A stretch of 64,000 bases of DNA from contig NZ_WEZG01000016.1 in NCBI RefSeq assembly GCF_009176975.1, forward strand, positions 1-64,000, in the 5' to 3' direction. The notes beneath the pieces were generated by a model. That model searched no databases, had not been told where the DNA came from, and saw nothing but the letters and a program-made list of their open reading frames with translations. Shown one piece after another: positions 1-9,307 of this stretch. The DNA is from Aureimonas psammosilenae (lineage in GTDB: Bacteria > Pseudomonadota > Alphaproteobacteria > Rhizobiales > Rhizobiaceae). The position numbers and the translations under genes are program-made. How positions within the stretch are numbered: position 1 is the first letter of the stretch; each line of letters opens with the position of its first letter.

Positions 1-501
1 GTGATCCGGTCGGAGAAACTGTCGGGCAAGTCGGTGGAGGACCGGCCCGAGCTTGCCACCCTCATGCAGTTCATGCGCGACGGCGACGAACTCGTGGTGG
101 TGCGGCTCGACCGTCTCGGCCGCTCGACGCGCGATGTTCTGAACCTCGTCCACGAACTCGATCAGAAGGGCGCGAGTTTGCGCGTTCTCGATCCCGAACT
201 CACCACTGGCGGCGATGTCGGGCGGATCGTGGTGACGGTGCTCGGCATGGTGGCCGAGATGGAGCGCAAGTTCATTCTGGAGCGTCAGCGCGCCGGCATC
301 GAGGCGGCCAAGGCGCGGGGCATCTATGCCGGCGTCGGGCGTCTGAAGAGCGTGCCGGACGAGGAGATCCGCCGCCGTCACGCGGCGGGGGAGGGTCCCA
401 CCGCCATCGCCAAGGCTCTCGGCATCGGGCGCACCAGCGTTTACCGGGCGCTCGGCGCAACGAAGAATGCTAACGGGGGCAACGAAACCGGCGACCCGTG
501 A
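1..501 (+). CDS. Serine recombinase (resolvase/invertase family), 5'-truncated by the window edge
   Basis: This is a site-specific serine recombinase of the Tn3 resolvase/DNA invertase type. Visible are the LDRLGRS motif (about residues 36-42), the long E-helix region with EMERKFILERQRAGIEAAK, and a C-terminal helix-turn-helix ending in IGRTSVYRALG. The usual N-terminus with the catalytic serine (GYARVST) is absent, so the real gene begins before base 1. The GTG at base 1 is simply the first readable codon. It precedes IS debris, so it probably belonged to a transposon or integrated element. Family assignment is sure; the target site is unknown. Confidence 0.9.
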   Translation: MIRSEKLSGKSVEDRPELATLMQFMRDGDELVVVRLDRLGRSTRDVLNLVHELDQKGASLRVLDPELTTGGDVGRIVVTVLGMVAEMERKFILERQRAGIEAAKARGIYAGVGRLKSVPDEEIRRRHAAGEGPTAIAKALGIGRTSVYRALGATKNANGGNETGDP

Positions 502-759
502 TCGCCACTCATGTGACTATCGGAATGCATCACGCCCGATTGGGAGTTCTGACCCTTCTGCGTCGTTCGACACTACCGGTGCGATGCCCGAGAACAGGCA
601 TCTGAACAGGAATGGAAGCGCGCTGGAAGGGCTGACAGGCGCGTAACGAACGATGCGACTTCCACCCTATGGGGCCGGCGCCAGCACGGGTTTCACGCAA
701 AGCAAAATTCTCGCCTTCAGGCCAGATGTTACAACAAAGCCCTTCTGGAGCGTCAGCGT
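502..759. other. Intergenic debris with no recognisable gene
   Basis: About 260 bases between the recombinase and the first IS fragment. Short open frames exist on both strands but none matches a family I recognise. It is probably leftover from the rearrangements that put the IS pieces here. Confidence 0.5.
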
Positions 760-867
760 GCTTCGCGACGATCTCTTCAGGCTTGTGCTTCTTCTGCGGC
801 ATTCCTGGCATCCTCCAAAGGCTCAAAAGCCTACTTCAGGGAGGACCACCTTTCAGGGGGCAGACCA
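760..867 (-). mobile_element. IS3-family left end with start of orfA, truncated
   Basis: Read on the minus strand this begins with an IS3-type terminal repeat (TGGTCTGCCCCCTGAAAGG, ending near 867). A start codon near 811 follows, encoding MPQKKHKPEEIVAK, the typical beginning of an IS3-family OrfA. Homology stops after about 17 codons. The same end, in the other orientation, starts the larger IS3 derivative at 9308, so both come from one element type. It abuts an IS630 transposase fragment directly, suggesting that the IS3 element inserted into that gene and was later mostly deleted. Confidence 0.65.
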
Positions 868-1055
868 GTTTCCGAACTCTGACGCTGCTGCTGCCCCGGT
901 CACCCGAACTCAACCCGGCCGAAAATATCTGGCAGTTCATGCGCGACAACTGGCTGTCGAACCGCGTCTTCCGATCCTACGACGACATCCTCGATCACGC
1001 CTGTCACGCATGGCGGAAGATCGAAGCCCAGCCCTGGGGCATCATGTGCATCTGA
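868..1055 (+). pseudogene. IS630-family transposase, C-terminal fragment
   Basis: Only the last 60 or so codons of a DDE transposase remain. The diagnostic block is LLPRSPELNPAENIWQFM, containing the conserved SPELNPxExxW of IS630/Tc1-mariner enzymes. It is followed by the family's C-terminal stretch RVFRSYDDILDHACHAW and a stop codon. Everything upstream, including the first two catalytic aspartates, is replaced by the IS3 end. The fragment is non-functional. Confidence 0.8.
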
Positions 1056-1164
1056 CTACGCCAATGAGCTCATCGGTTCTGATCACCGAGAGTTGGTATT
1101 AATTGGATCGTAAACAGGGAGACTTATACCGCTCATTGCCTCAGTTTGTTTGTAAGTAACTTAG

Positions 1165-1542
1165 ATGAGTTCCCAAGTTCGTTCGTTTGGCGTTCTCGTA
1201 GTTGAGGACGAAGACCTGATCCGGTTGGTCACGATCGAAGCCGTCGAGGACGCAGGCCTACAAGCTTACGACGCAGCGGACGCCAGCGAAGCCATCGCTC
1301 ATCTCGAACGTGTTTCTGACATTAAGGTCGCTCTTATCGATGTCGATCTCATCGGTCAGATGAACGGCGTCGAACTCGCCCATCTCATTCGCGATCGGTG
1401 GCCCGATATTGGCATCATCATTTGCTCGGGCCTTGTTCGGATTGGGGAGAAGGATCTTCCGACCGGAACGTCCTTCCTGGCAAAACCCTACAAGCTCTCA
1501 GATGCAATCCAACTCATTCAGGCATCCAACGGCACCGCATAA
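1165..1542 (+). CDS. Single-domain response regulator (CheY-like receiver)
   Basis: A 125-residue stand-alone receiver domain with no output domain. The acidic pocket lies in VVEDED near the N-terminus. The likely phospho-acceptor is Asp59 in LIDVDL, and the conserved lysine lies in FLAKPY near residue 108. The segment LIGQMNGVELA matches the receiver subgroup (MPGsMdGleLA) common in Rhizobiales. It is convergent with the OmpR-type regulator at 1629-2330. No kinase is adjacent; the hybrid kinase at 6436-9114 is the only candidate in the window. It probably works as a phosphorelay shuttle or protein-interaction switch. Confidence 0.88.
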   Translation: MSSQVRSFGVLVVEDEDLIRLVTIEAVEDAGLQAYDAADASEAIAHLERVSDIKVALIDVDLIGQMNGVELAHLIRDRWPDIGIIICSGLVRIGEKDLPTGTSFLAKPYKLSDAIQLIQASNGTA

Positions 1543-1628
1543 CGCGTAAAGCCTTTGTTGGCAGCAGGCCACCCTACCGAGTTTCTTGCTGCCGAGCGTG
1601 GGCGTTTACAAGCGTCTCGAAACACACA

Positions 1629-2330
1629 CTACTGACGCAGCATATACCCTAAGCCCCGAACTGACTTGATGCGATCGTTCTCGCCAGTCGGCTCCAGCTT
1701 CTTTCTCAACCGTGTGATGAGCACATCGAGGCTGCGATCCTCATACTGCCAAGCACGATGGAAGACAGCTTGCATCAGGTAGTCCCGATCAAGTACGACG
1801 CCCGCCTTTTGCGCCAGCTCTTTCAGAAGTAGGTATTCTGCGCTGGTCAGGTGCAGGAGATGCCCAGCCTCATCGCGAAGGGCACGATGCGTTTCATCCA
1901 AGACCCAACGTCCCAACTGGATCATGACTGCTTGTGGTGAAGCTTGTTCAGAAGCGGAAGCGCCGTTCATACGCCGCAACAGGGAGCGGGCTCTTGCCAG
2001 CAATTCACGCAACGGATGCGGCTTCGTTAAGAAATCGTCCGCACCGAGTTCCAGTCCCACGATGCGATCTGTTGGATCGTCGTTGGCTGACAGGATAATA
2101 ATGCCGCATTGAGAGAAAGAGCGGAGAAACCGCACGAGGTTGAGACCGTCTTCGTCGGGCAGGCTGAGGTCGACGATCGCGAGATCGAATGCCTTCTCCG
2201 AACAAACCCGTCGGAACTCGGCCCCCGTTGCTGCTTGAGATACGTCGAACCCATTCCGGGTAAGATATTCAGCGACGGCTTCCCGCTGAACGTCGACGTC
2301 CTCAACAACGATGATATGAGCTCGCTTCAT
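1629..2330 (-). CDS. OmpR/PhoB-family response regulator
   Basis: A 233-residue two-domain transcription factor. The receiver (residues 1-115) has Asp54 in AIVDLSLPDEDG as phospho-acceptor and Lys103 in FLTKP. A winged-helix DNA-binding domain (about 135-233) follows, with the typical end SLDVLITRLRKKLEP and IKSVRGLGYML. The acidic pair is Glu-Asp in VVEDVD. It is intact and close in sequence to the frameshifted paralogue at 5772-6504, so the two came from a duplication. Its partner kinase is not adjacent; the hybrid kinase at 6436-9114 is plausible. Confidence 0.92.
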   Translation of the reverse strand: MKRAHIIVVEDVDVQREAVAEYLTRNGFDVSQAATGAEFRRVCSEKAFDLAIVDLSLPDEDGLNLVRFLRSFSQCGIIILSANDDPTDRIVGLELGADDFLTKPHPLRELLARARSLLRRMNGASASEQASPQAVMIQLGRWVLDETHRALRDEAGHLLHLTSAEYLLLKELAQKAGVVLDRDYLMQAVFHRAWQYEDRSLDVLITRLRKKLEPTGENDRIKSVRGLGYMLRQ

Positions 2331-2431
2331 GAGTTCCGTGCCGTCAGTCTCTTAGTTCCTCAACTGATAGTGCTGTTTCCCTAACCCGAGGTTGTCCAGC
2401 GAGAAACGATAGGCATCGGTTACAGTGACGG

Positions 2432-2671
2432 CTATTGATCGCTTTCGTCAGGCTCTATGAGACCGAAATTCAAGGCGAGCGCCACCGCATGATGAGGGTT
2501 CTGAGTGCCAAGCTTATTGAAAGCCGCTTGCATATGCTTTGCCGCAGCTTCCCAATCTAACCCAAGCGATTGGGCAACCTCGGACTTGGTACGGCCTTCG
2601 CCAAGAAGACGCAGGCAATGACGTTCGAGCGTCGTCAGCTTCGGCGTTGTGCTTCCCCCATCGAGCCGCAT
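2432..2671 (-). CDS. Stand-alone LuxR/GerE-type helix-turn-helix protein
   Basis: A 79-residue protein made almost entirely of a LuxR-type [23 protein letters not shown], then VAQSLGLDWEAAAKHMQAA with the recognition helix, then NPHHAVALALNFGLI. There is no receiver or sensory domain, as in GerE-like regulators. It overlaps the 3' end of the upstream small gene by 37 bases, so the two are probably co-translated. It is transcribed toward the OmpR-type regulator gene, which has the same orientation, after a 101-base gap. Its targets are unknown. Confidence 0.75.
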   Translation of the reverse strand: MRLDGGSTTPKLTTLERHCLRLLGEGRTKSEVAQSLGLDWEAAAKHMQAAFNKLGTQNPHHAVALALNFGLIEPDESDQ

Positions 2672-2880
2672 GCATCACCTGTTTCTGCCTGCTCATCTCT
2701 CCCCGGACGAGCTTCCAGGTAATCTAGAATGGCTTGAAAGGCTTCAACGGCAGCGCGGTCCCCGATTACTTCCGCATGTCGCCTGCCAATCTTGGCTTCC
2801 AGAATTGCATCTTCGCCGAACTGCTGCTTCATGTAGTCCGCTGCAGCCTTTGTAAGGCGAACCTGTTCTTTGTCGGTCAT
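2635..2880 (-). CDS. Small helical protein of unknown function, paralogue of the 3722-3994 product
   Basis: An 81-residue, charge-rich, probably all-helical protein with no known domain that I recognise. The start at 2880 (MTDKEQ) is preferred; an in-frame start at 2934 would add 18 residues. Its core aligns with the 90-residue product of 3722-3994 through a shared pattern: Y-(M/L)-x3-(F/H)-GEDA, then R-(H/Y)-A-(E/Q), then AF-x2-I and D/C-LE. Its 3' end overlaps the LuxR-type gene. Pairing with regulators suggests a regulatory or adaptor role, which is inference. Confidence 0.6.
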   Translation of the reverse strand: MTDKEQVRLTKAAADYMKQQFGEDAILEAKIGRRHAEVIGDRAAVEAFQAILDYLEARPGRDEQAETGDACGSMGEAQRRS

Positions 2881-3029
2881 AACGTCCGGCAGCCCGTGAT
2901 CGTAGAAGGCGGTCGCGTCGTTATGGCCGCACATGATGGCCTCAATGTAGGACAGTCGGTCCTAGCTGCCATTAAATGTTCAGTCGCTACGGATGGCCTT
3001 AGCCACTCGCGGCGAGACCTGTTCGCAAA

Positions 3030-3600
3030 TGAAGAAACGCGGACATAGTCGCGCTTGATCGTGCGGACGAAAGCCTCGGCCATGCCCTTGGACTGCGGGC
3101 TTTGCACGGGCGTGGTCCTCGGCTCCAGCCCGATGTCGCGTGCCAAGCGTTCTGTTTCTCCGGCGATATAGGCCGAGTTGTTGTCGGTGAGCCATTCGAT
3201 CGTCTGGGGCAAGCGGTTCACGAGACCAAAGCGGGCCTCGACGGCCAGCAGCATGAGATCCTGGACATCTTCCCCTTTGATGCCCTCGGTAGTGGCGACA
3301 AAGCCGATCTGCTCGCGGTCGCAGCAGTCGAGTGTAAAGGCGACGCGCACCTTCTCGCCGTTGTCGCAGCCATCCGAGCAGTGAACCAGCGAAGGCGCCA
3401 TCGGTTCGAGCCCGCTGATGAACGCAGGTTCGAGTGATCAACGGCGATGCGTCCGTCGTGGCGCCTTATGTCGGGATCACCAGCAAGACGCTGAAGAAGC
3501 AAGCCGTGCGCCTTCATCACGCGGTAGACGCTTGTGGTTGGGCAGCGGCGTACCGGCGGCCTGAGCTCTGTCGATGCCGGGAATGTTGGACATGGGTTCC
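3030..3600 (-). pseudogene. IS3-family transposase OrfB remnant (IS2-like group)
   Basis: Frames on the minus strand together read an integrase-core transposase. AGTPLPNHK and MKAHGLLLQRLAGDPDIRRH come in early frames. After a frameshift come [28 protein letters not shown], and the DDE-region motif [19 protein letters not shown]. Homology stops after RDYVRV near 3030, so the C-terminal end is missing. There are at least two frame breaks and no N-terminal OrfA, so the element is dead. It separates the small gene at 2635-2880 from its paralogue at 3722-3994. Confidence 0.75.
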
Positions 3601-3721
3601 TCCGAGGATTTGCACCCGATACGGTCGTGCGGGAGGAATGTTACGCCGGCGGTATCGATGCGCGCTGGGCCTTTTCGATTGGGTCCAGCCATAGCGGACG
3701 GGGACATCCTTCTCGTCGGTA

Positions 3722-3994
3722 TTAATGCCGGTTTTGCTGGAGTTCTTCTCTCTCGAGGCAGGTCACGATAATCTCGAAGGCATCTATGGCTTCCGCATCT
3801 TTCGTCGCCTGCGCATAACGCAAGGCGATGGCGACCTCCTGCTTTGCATCCTCGCCATGGATCTTCTCCAGATACCGCATGGCTGCGAGCGCGGCGGAGC
3901 ATTTGTCGAGCCAGATCTCCAGGTTCGAACGGTAGACCCGAACTACCTCGCCAAGGGTGTCGCGCGGCAGAGCCTCGTATTTTGAGCTCATCAT
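3722..3994 (-). CDS. Small helical protein coupled to the Pro/Ala-rich protein gene
   Basis: A 90-residue helical protein without a family I recognise. The start overlaps the stop of the upstream 3991-5286 gene in an ATGA arrangement, so translation is coupled and the two products probably act together. The central part (YLEKIHGEDAKQEVAIALRY to the AFEIIVTCLE end) resembles the 81-residue protein at 2635-2880 at matching spacing. There is no signal peptide or membrane segment, and it is probably cytoplasmic. Confidence 0.65.
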   Translation of the reverse strand: MMSSKYEALPRDTLGEVVRVYRSNLEIWLDKCSAALAAMRYLEKIHGEDAKQEVAIALRYAQATKDAEAIDAFEIIVTCLEREELQQNRH

Positions 3995-5286
3995 GCGGCG
4001 TTCTGAAGATAGGCCCCGGTGACGAAGGCACGCTCGTTGTCGTTGGCGCGGCCGACGAGATCGTTGGACACCGACGCTTTGTCGGAAGCGGACGTTTCTT
4101 CGGAAACCGCCGACTTGTCCTCGTTCACGCCTTCCGGATCGGCATAGATATCGACGGCGACCTTCTGGCCGACCTTAGCGAACATCATCTGGTTCCCGAT
4201 GTCCTTCTGGACGGCCCGGGCCATGCGGCGCAACTCGTCCTCGACCGGAGCGGTCTCTACCGGCTTGGCGAAGGTCACCTTGCTGGACCGGTTGCCGAGC
4301 GCATCCAGGATGGCCTGCTTGGTGGCCTCCGCCTGATTTTGAGACGCCTGATCGACGGCTTTTTCTGCCGCGGCGACCGCAGTCTTCACCTCAGCGATGA
4401 CCGCCTTCACCGGTTCGGGCAAAGGAGCGACGACCGGTGCTGTGGCTTGCTCGGCAGCCTGGGTGGCAGCGGCGACGGGGGCCACAACGGGTGCGGAAGG
4501 CGCCGGCGCCGCTGAGGAAGGCGCGGGGACGGGCGCGGGGACGGGAGTTGGTGCAGATGCCGGCGTCGGCGCCGTGGCGGAAGGTGCAGGCGGCGCAGCG
4601 GACGCGGTTGGGGTGGTCGTGGGAGCGGGAGCCGCCGCAGCCGGCGCGCTCTGCGAAGGTGCGGGCGCAGGGGAAGCTTCCGGCGTTGCGGCAGGACTGG
4701 AAGCAGGAGCGGGCGCTGCCGGAGCCGAAGGGCTTGGCGTCTCGGCGGCGGGAGCCGGAGCAGCGGAGGGTGTCGCCGGAGCCGTTTGTTGTGCTGGGCT
4801 CGGGGCGGGCGCCGTGGTGGACGGCGCCGGAGCGGGGGCCGAAGGGGCCGGGGTCGTCGCGGCTGGCGTCGGGGCTGCGGGAGTTGCGGTCGAGGAAGGG
4901 GTCGGCGTCGAAGAAGGCGCTGGGGTAGCGGGCGACGGCGTCGACGAAGCGGCGGGCGTCGAAGGAGCCGTCGGGGTCGAGCTGGTCGCCGGAGTTGTCG
5001 GAGAAGAAGGCGAAGTAGAAGGGCTGGAAGAACTGGCTGGGGTTGAAGAAGAGCTCGGCGTCGTGGAGGAGGACCCCGACAAGGAAGAGCCAAGTGCCGT
5101 TATAGCTGCTTGGGTAGAAGCGCCAACATTTCCGGTGTTGGAATACGTCGAAGAGAAAGCAGTGGTGGTCGACTGAACTGTATTCGTGAGGCCTTGTAAC
5201 GGGCTTGTGGAAGAAGGAGTGGTCGTTCGCGAAGGAGAAGCCGGTGAAGTGGGGGCGGCGGAGAGAGAAGAAAGGGAAAAGGCCAT
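3991..5286 (-). CDS. Low-complexity Pro/Ala/Ser/Thr-rich protein of unknown function
   Basis: A 431-residue protein starting MAFSLSSLSAAP at 5286; an upstream ATG at 5331 would add 15 residues but has poorer context. Residues 1-60 are Ser/Thr-rich. Residues about 60-290 are an almost pure Pro/Ala/Ser/Thr tract. A structured end of about 130 residues follows, with alternating charged helices (AVIAEVKTAVAAAEKAVDQA, then VEDELRRMARAVQKDIGNQM). There is no signal peptide, lipobox or transmembrane helix. The tract could act as a flexible linker or wall-spanning spacer. The 3' end overlaps the 90-residue gene. The function is not known; the base composition makes long antisense open frames that are not genes. 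Confidence 0.65.
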   Translation of the reverse strand: MAFSLSSLSAAPTSPASPSRTTTPSSTSPLQGLTNTVQSTTTAFSSTYSNTGNVGASTQAAITALGSSLSGSSSTTPSSSSTPASSSSPSTSPSSPTTPATSSTPTAPSTPAASSTPSPATPAPSSTPTPSSTATPAAPTPAATTPAPSAPAPAPSTTAPAPSPAQQTAPATPSAAPAPAAETPSPSAPAAPAPASSPAATPEASPAPAPSQSAPAAAAPAPTTTPTASAAPPAPSATAPTPASAPTPVPAPVPAPSSAAPAPSAPVVAPVAAATQAAEQATAPVVAPLPEPVKAVIAEVKTAVAAAEKAVDQASQNQAEATKQAILDALGNRSSKVTFAKPVETAPVEDELRRMARAVQKDIGNQMMFAKVGQKVAVDIYADPEGVNEDKSAVSEETSASDKASVSNDLVGRANDNERAFVTGAYLQNAA

Positions 5287-5771
5287 GATGACTTGCTTTC
5301 TTTCGGGTCTTTGCTGTGGACTATTGTGCAAAACCCGTTTGAACGTCGCCTCACCAATAAAATTAAAGGTTTATTGATTTGGCAGTAGAATAGTATGTAA
5401 TTGTTATGCAGGAGCTTTGTTCCATTGAGAGTAGGCGTAATATTGATACATAAAGACAGTAATGTTGCATGATGCAACAAAACTGATCGAGAAGTTGCAT
5501 TGGAGGCAGCTTCGTATCAAAGCCGAAGGGTAGGTCACGACAACGATCATTCGCCTATACGGCAAAGCTTGAATTCGTCGGGATTCCCTTCGTGTTCTTA
5601 CTCGGTACCGGCAACGTCATGAAGAAATGACGTTTTGGCTGTTTCCAAAGCCTCACCGCGCAATATGAATTAGTAGATTAACGTCATTCTTTATCGCAGG
5701 AAAGCTCTAATATTTTAAGATTTTTGATATATTCTAGCTTGAACCAAAAAAGAAGCCTTGCGATAGCGACC
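5287..5771. promoter_or_regulatory. AT-rich divergent intergenic region
   Basis: About 485 bases between the divergently oriented Pro/Ala-rich gene and the broken response regulator. It is visibly richer in A and T than its surroundings, especially 5340-5480 and 5640-5740, as expected for promoters facing both ways. No clear protein-coding potential or exact operator could be identified by eye. Confidence 0.4.
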
Positions 5772-6504
5772 ATGGACAAGAAGCACATCGTCATTGTTGA
5801 ATATGTCGATGTTCAACGTGAAGTCCTTGCGGAATATCTTGCACGCGCTGGTTTCCAGGTGTCACAGGCCGCCAACGGCGCAGCGCTCAGAACTCTCTGT
5901 CTGGACCGGCGGATAGACTTCGCCGTCGTCGATCTCCATCTTCCCGACGAGGATGGCTTCAGCTTGATCAAGTTCCTGCACGAAACGCAGAAATGCGGGA
6001 TCATCATGCTCACGGCGAACGACGATCCAACGGATCGGATCGTCGGCTTGGAAGTTGGCTTTAGCGATTATCTAATCAAGCCACCTCCTTCCCGCGACCT
6101 TCTGGCGCGCATCCGCAGCCTGCTGCGGCGGCTTTCCAAAAACAACGGTGGTCGCGGAGCCTAAGGTAGCCAGGAAGGCGGCGGATCAGCTCGGACACTG
6201 GCGCCTGGACGAACAGAACCGCGCGCTGCGGGGCCCCTCGAACGAGATGCTAAGCCTGACCGCCGCCGAGTACCTGCTTCTCAGGGAATTAGCGCAGAAG
6301 GCAGGGGTGATCCTGGATAGGGAGCGCTCGTGCAGGCGGTGTTTCATCGCGCTTGGCAATACGAGGACAGAAGTCTGGATGTCCTGGTCACCAGCCTGCG
6401 GCGCAAGCTTGAGCCGACAGGCGAAAGCAACCGCATCAAATCCGTGCGCGGGACGGGATATGTCCTGAACGCGACGGATGATCCTCACGCAAGATGGACG
6501 TGAG
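5772..6504 (+). pseudogene. OmpR-family response regulator, frameshifted
   Basis: The receiver reads from ATG 5772 (MDKKHIVIVEYVDVQRE) through VDLHLPDEDG and then stops at 6164 after NNGGRGA. The DNA-binding domain continues in a second frame (QLGHWRLDEQNRAL, LTAAEYLLLRELAQKAGVIL). It shifts again near 6325 into RSLDVLVTSLRRKLEPTGE and [11 protein letters not shown]. Two frame breaks mean no full regulator is made. One acidic-pocket residue is also changed (VEY where the intact paralogue at 1629-2330 has VED), and GADDFLTKP has become GFSDYLIKP. A free receiver from the first frame could still be produced. Confidence 0.85.
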
Positions 6505-9114
6505 GCGAGCCTCGCCCGTCGACTGCTCTAGCATGCGAATGCGAAGATCGCCCATCTCCACGAGAGAGCGTGAGATGGCGACGGACACGTCCTGCATTTC
6601 CCGACCGATGTCGCTCGTCCCCGCCTTCACCTGCCTTTCGAGCCGGGCGCAGGATCTGGCGAGTTCGTCGAAGCCGAGCGTTCCGGCCATGGAGATGATC
6701 TTGTGGGCGGCCTGCCCGAGGGCCTCGATGGGTTCGGGCACTCTTTGCAGAACCCGCAAGGCTTCCATCAGCTCACCGATCGAAACGGCAACGCGATCCG
6801 GGCCCAGGAGATCAACGATCTCGTCGAACGTTTCCCGATCCATCGAAGCCGCGCGATCGACCGAAACGATGGGCGGTCTCCGGCTCAGCCAGTGATCGAC
6901 CTTGGAATGCAGAAGAGCCTTATCGATTGGCTTGGCGAGGAAGTCGGACATGCCGGCTTCCTCGAAGCTGGCGATCTCTTCCGGCAGGACGTTGGCCGTC
7001 AAAGCCACGATCGGCAGATCTTTCGGTGTGGTCGGGTCCTGACGGATCAGGGACGTGGTCTGGCGTCCGTCGAGACCGGGCATCTGGATATCCATGAGCA
7101 CGAGATCGAAGGCCCCGTTCTTCAACGCGTCCAGGGCGGCATAGCCGTCCTCGACGCATGACACGCGATGCCCGGCCCGCTCCAGCATGACCGATGCGAC
7201 CTCGCGATTGATCGCCAGATCCTCGACAAGGAGGATATGCCCGGTTCTGCGATCCCCATCCTTGATGCAGGCCGCGTCCTCTAGGTTGATATCCACCTCG
7301 GGCAGATCGATCGTGAAGCGGAAGACGGACCCCTTCCCTTCGGCGCTTTCGACCGAAACGACGCCGCCCATCAACCCCACGAGCTCCTGCGAGATCGATA
7401 GGCCGAGGCCGGTTCCCCCGTAGCGGGTGCTGATGCTGCTGTCGGCTTGGGCGAACCGACCGAACAGCCTTTGAAGCTGCTCCTGCGTCATGCCGATCCC
7501 CGTATCCCTCACTTCCAGCGTCACCCGCGAGGGCTCGCCGGGGTGCGCCAAGGCGACAAGAGAAACGCATCCGCTGCGGGAGAACTTGATGGCATTGCCA
7601 AGGAGGTTGATGAGCACCTGACGAAGCCGCGCCTCGTCGCCCGAAACCGTCTGCCCGATGGCGGGGTCCATGCGAGTGGAAACATCGACATCGGCTTCGG
7701 CCGCCTGGCTTTCCAGAAGCCCGACGCAGCCTTCCAGAAGGAGATCGAGACGGAAAGGGCGCAGAACCAGCTCGATCTTCCCGGCCTCGATCTTCGAGAC
7801 ATCAAGAACGTCGTCGATCACAGTCTTCAGCCCGAGCCCGGCGGACTTGATCAGAAGGAGGCGACGCTCAGAGGCCGGGGTCAGTTGCCCCTCATCCAGA
7901 ATGATATCGGCGAAGCCCAGAATACCGTTCAGGGGGCTGCGGATCTCGTGGCTCATCGTGGCCAGAAACTCTCCCTTCGCCCGCGCGGCGGCTTCCGCTT
8001 TGGCTTTGGCCTGTTCGGCCTGTTCGGTGCGCTGGACGATGCGCTCCTCCAGGCTGGAATTGGTGGCGCGCAACTCGTCGGCTGTTTGGCGCTGACGCTG
8101 GAACGCCGCGAAAAGTGCTTCCGATAGCGTTTCGACTTCCGGATAGCCCTTCGATCTCGGCAGCGCGCTGATGTCCTGGTTGTTCTGAACCTGGATCGCC
8201 TTCTGCACCACCTCACGAAGGGGCGTGGTGATCCGGATCGCGATCATCCATCCGGCCATTGCTGAAGCGACTAGAAGAAGAATGCCCGTCAGGGCAATTG
8301 CCATGTTCAAGCGAGCAATGGGGGCGAAAGCATCCTCGATGGGCTGGCGAGCGACGACAGACCAGCCCAACCCCTGAAACGCCCGATAGCCCTTTGTATG
8401 GGAGATCACCTGGACGAAATCGGACGATAAGTCATCGAAGTGTTGGCCGATCATGTTGGGAGGGCCAAGAAGCACGTCTCCGCTCGTCGACAGAACAAGG
8501 AGTTCAGAATTCTTTAGATCGGATATAGTGGTCAGGATATCGCGCCGAACCTCGTCGGTCCAACTCCAGCTCAGATGACCGCCGATCACGCCGCGAAGGC
8601 TTCCCTCCGCATTCCGAACGGGCGCTACCACGTCAACGAAGCGTAACGGAGCACTGCCGGGCGGAGCGAGATACTTCTGAAGAAGTTTGGCTTCGTGGAC
8701 GTCGAGACCGGAAGGCGTCGTCAGACCGACCTTGAACCAGGGACGCGCCGAAACGTCCTCATCCTCCAGAAGCCGACCCGTCGCAGCAATCACCTTCCCA
8801 TCGGTTCCGGCAAAGCCGATCCAGGCATAGGACGGATTGGCAGATTGAAGGGCTTCAAGATATTCTCGCTGCGTGTTCTTGCGGTCGTTTACGAACAGAT
8901 CTGGCAAGGCCGCCGCGCGCGTCACCTCGTTCTGGCGCTCGAACATGTGGGTGTCGAGCCGACCGCTCATCTGTTGAGCGGCCTGGGAGAGCTGGCTCAT
9001 CACGGCCGATCGCAGTGCGTCGGAAGCCAAGTCTTGGACGAACAAGCCGAGAGCCACCACCAGAACCGTGGCGAAGCCAGCGAAGATTAAGGACAGCCTG
9101 TAATGAAGCGGCAT
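6436..9114 (-). CDS. Hybrid sensor histidine kinase (dCache, HAMP, HisKA, HATPase, receiver, Hpt-like)
   Basis: An 892-residue inner-membrane kinase. A first membrane helix (about 8-28) is followed by a periplasmic dCache-type sensing region with [10 protein letters not shown] and GVIGGHLSW, a second helix near 275-295, a HAMP linker and a coiled coil. HisKA follows with His389 in [19 protein letters not shown], then an ATPase domain with [16 protein letters not shown] and GTGLGLSIS. The receiver has Asp675 in [10 protein letters not shown] and KP near 735. The C-terminal Hpt-like segment has His804 in [13 protein letters not shown]. It is convergent with, and overlaps, the broken response regulator. 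Its likely partners are the nearby receivers. The ligand is unknown. Confidence 0.93.
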   Translation of the reverse strand: MPLHYRLSLIFAGFATVLVVALGLFVQDLASDALRSAVMSQLSQAAQQMSGRLDTHMFERQNEVTRAAALPDLFVNDRKNTQREYLEALQSANPSYAWIGFAGTDGKVIAATGRLLEDEDVSARPWFKVGLTTPSGLDVHEAKLLQKYLAPPGSAPLRFVDVVAPVRNAEGSLRGVIGGHLSWSWTDEVRRDILTTISDLKNSELLVLSTSGDVLLGPPNMIGQHFDDLSSDFVQVISHTKGYRAFQGLGWSVVARQPIEDAFAPIARLNMAIALTGILLLVASAMAGWMIAIRITTPLREVVQKAIQVQNNQDISALPRSKGYPEVETLSEALFAAFQRQRQTADELRATNSSLEERIVQRTEQAEQAKAKAEAAARAKGEFLATMSHEIRSPLNGILGFADIILDEGQLTPASERRLLLIKSAGLGLKTVIDDVLDVSKIEAGKIELVLRPFRLDLLLEGCVGLLESQAAEADVDVSTRMDPAIGQTVSGDEARLRQVLINLLGNAIKFSRSGCVSLVALAHPGEPSRVTLEVRDTGIGMTQEQLQRLFGRFAQADSSISTRYGGTGLGLSISQELVGLMGGVVSVESAEGKGSVFRFTIDLPEVDINLEDAACIKDGDRRTGHILLVEDLAINREVASVMLERAGHRVSCVEDGYAALDALKNGAFDLVLMDIQMPGLDGRQTTSLIRQDPTTPKDLPIVALTANVLPEEIASFEEAGMSDFLAKPIDKALLHSKVDHWLSRRPPIVSVDRAASMDRETFDEIVDLLGPDRVAVSIGELMEALRVLQRVPEPIEALGQAAHKIISMAGTLGFDELARSCARLERQVKAGTSDIGREMQDVSVAISRSLVEMGDLRIRMLEQSTGEARLTSILREDHPSRSGHIPSRARI

Positions 9115-9307
9115 GGACGAAGCTCCCTTCCGGAAGCTTGGCTTAACCCTTCCGCATTGCGCCTAGCTTTTGCGTTTCTTTCGAGAAAACAATAGTATAG
9201 CTGCCAAAGCATCTCACTTCACGGCTTTGAAGTCCTGTTCCTCGACCGCGAATATCAGTTTCGGGCGGAGGCCGAAGACACCCGGCGAAGAACGGACCGG
9301 GGATGTC

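Noticed and set aside
4397-5176. Gly/Ala/Val-rich plus-strand frame opposite the Pro/Ala-rich protein
   Set aside because: A by-product of the low-complexity Pro/Ala codons on the other strand; no independent features.
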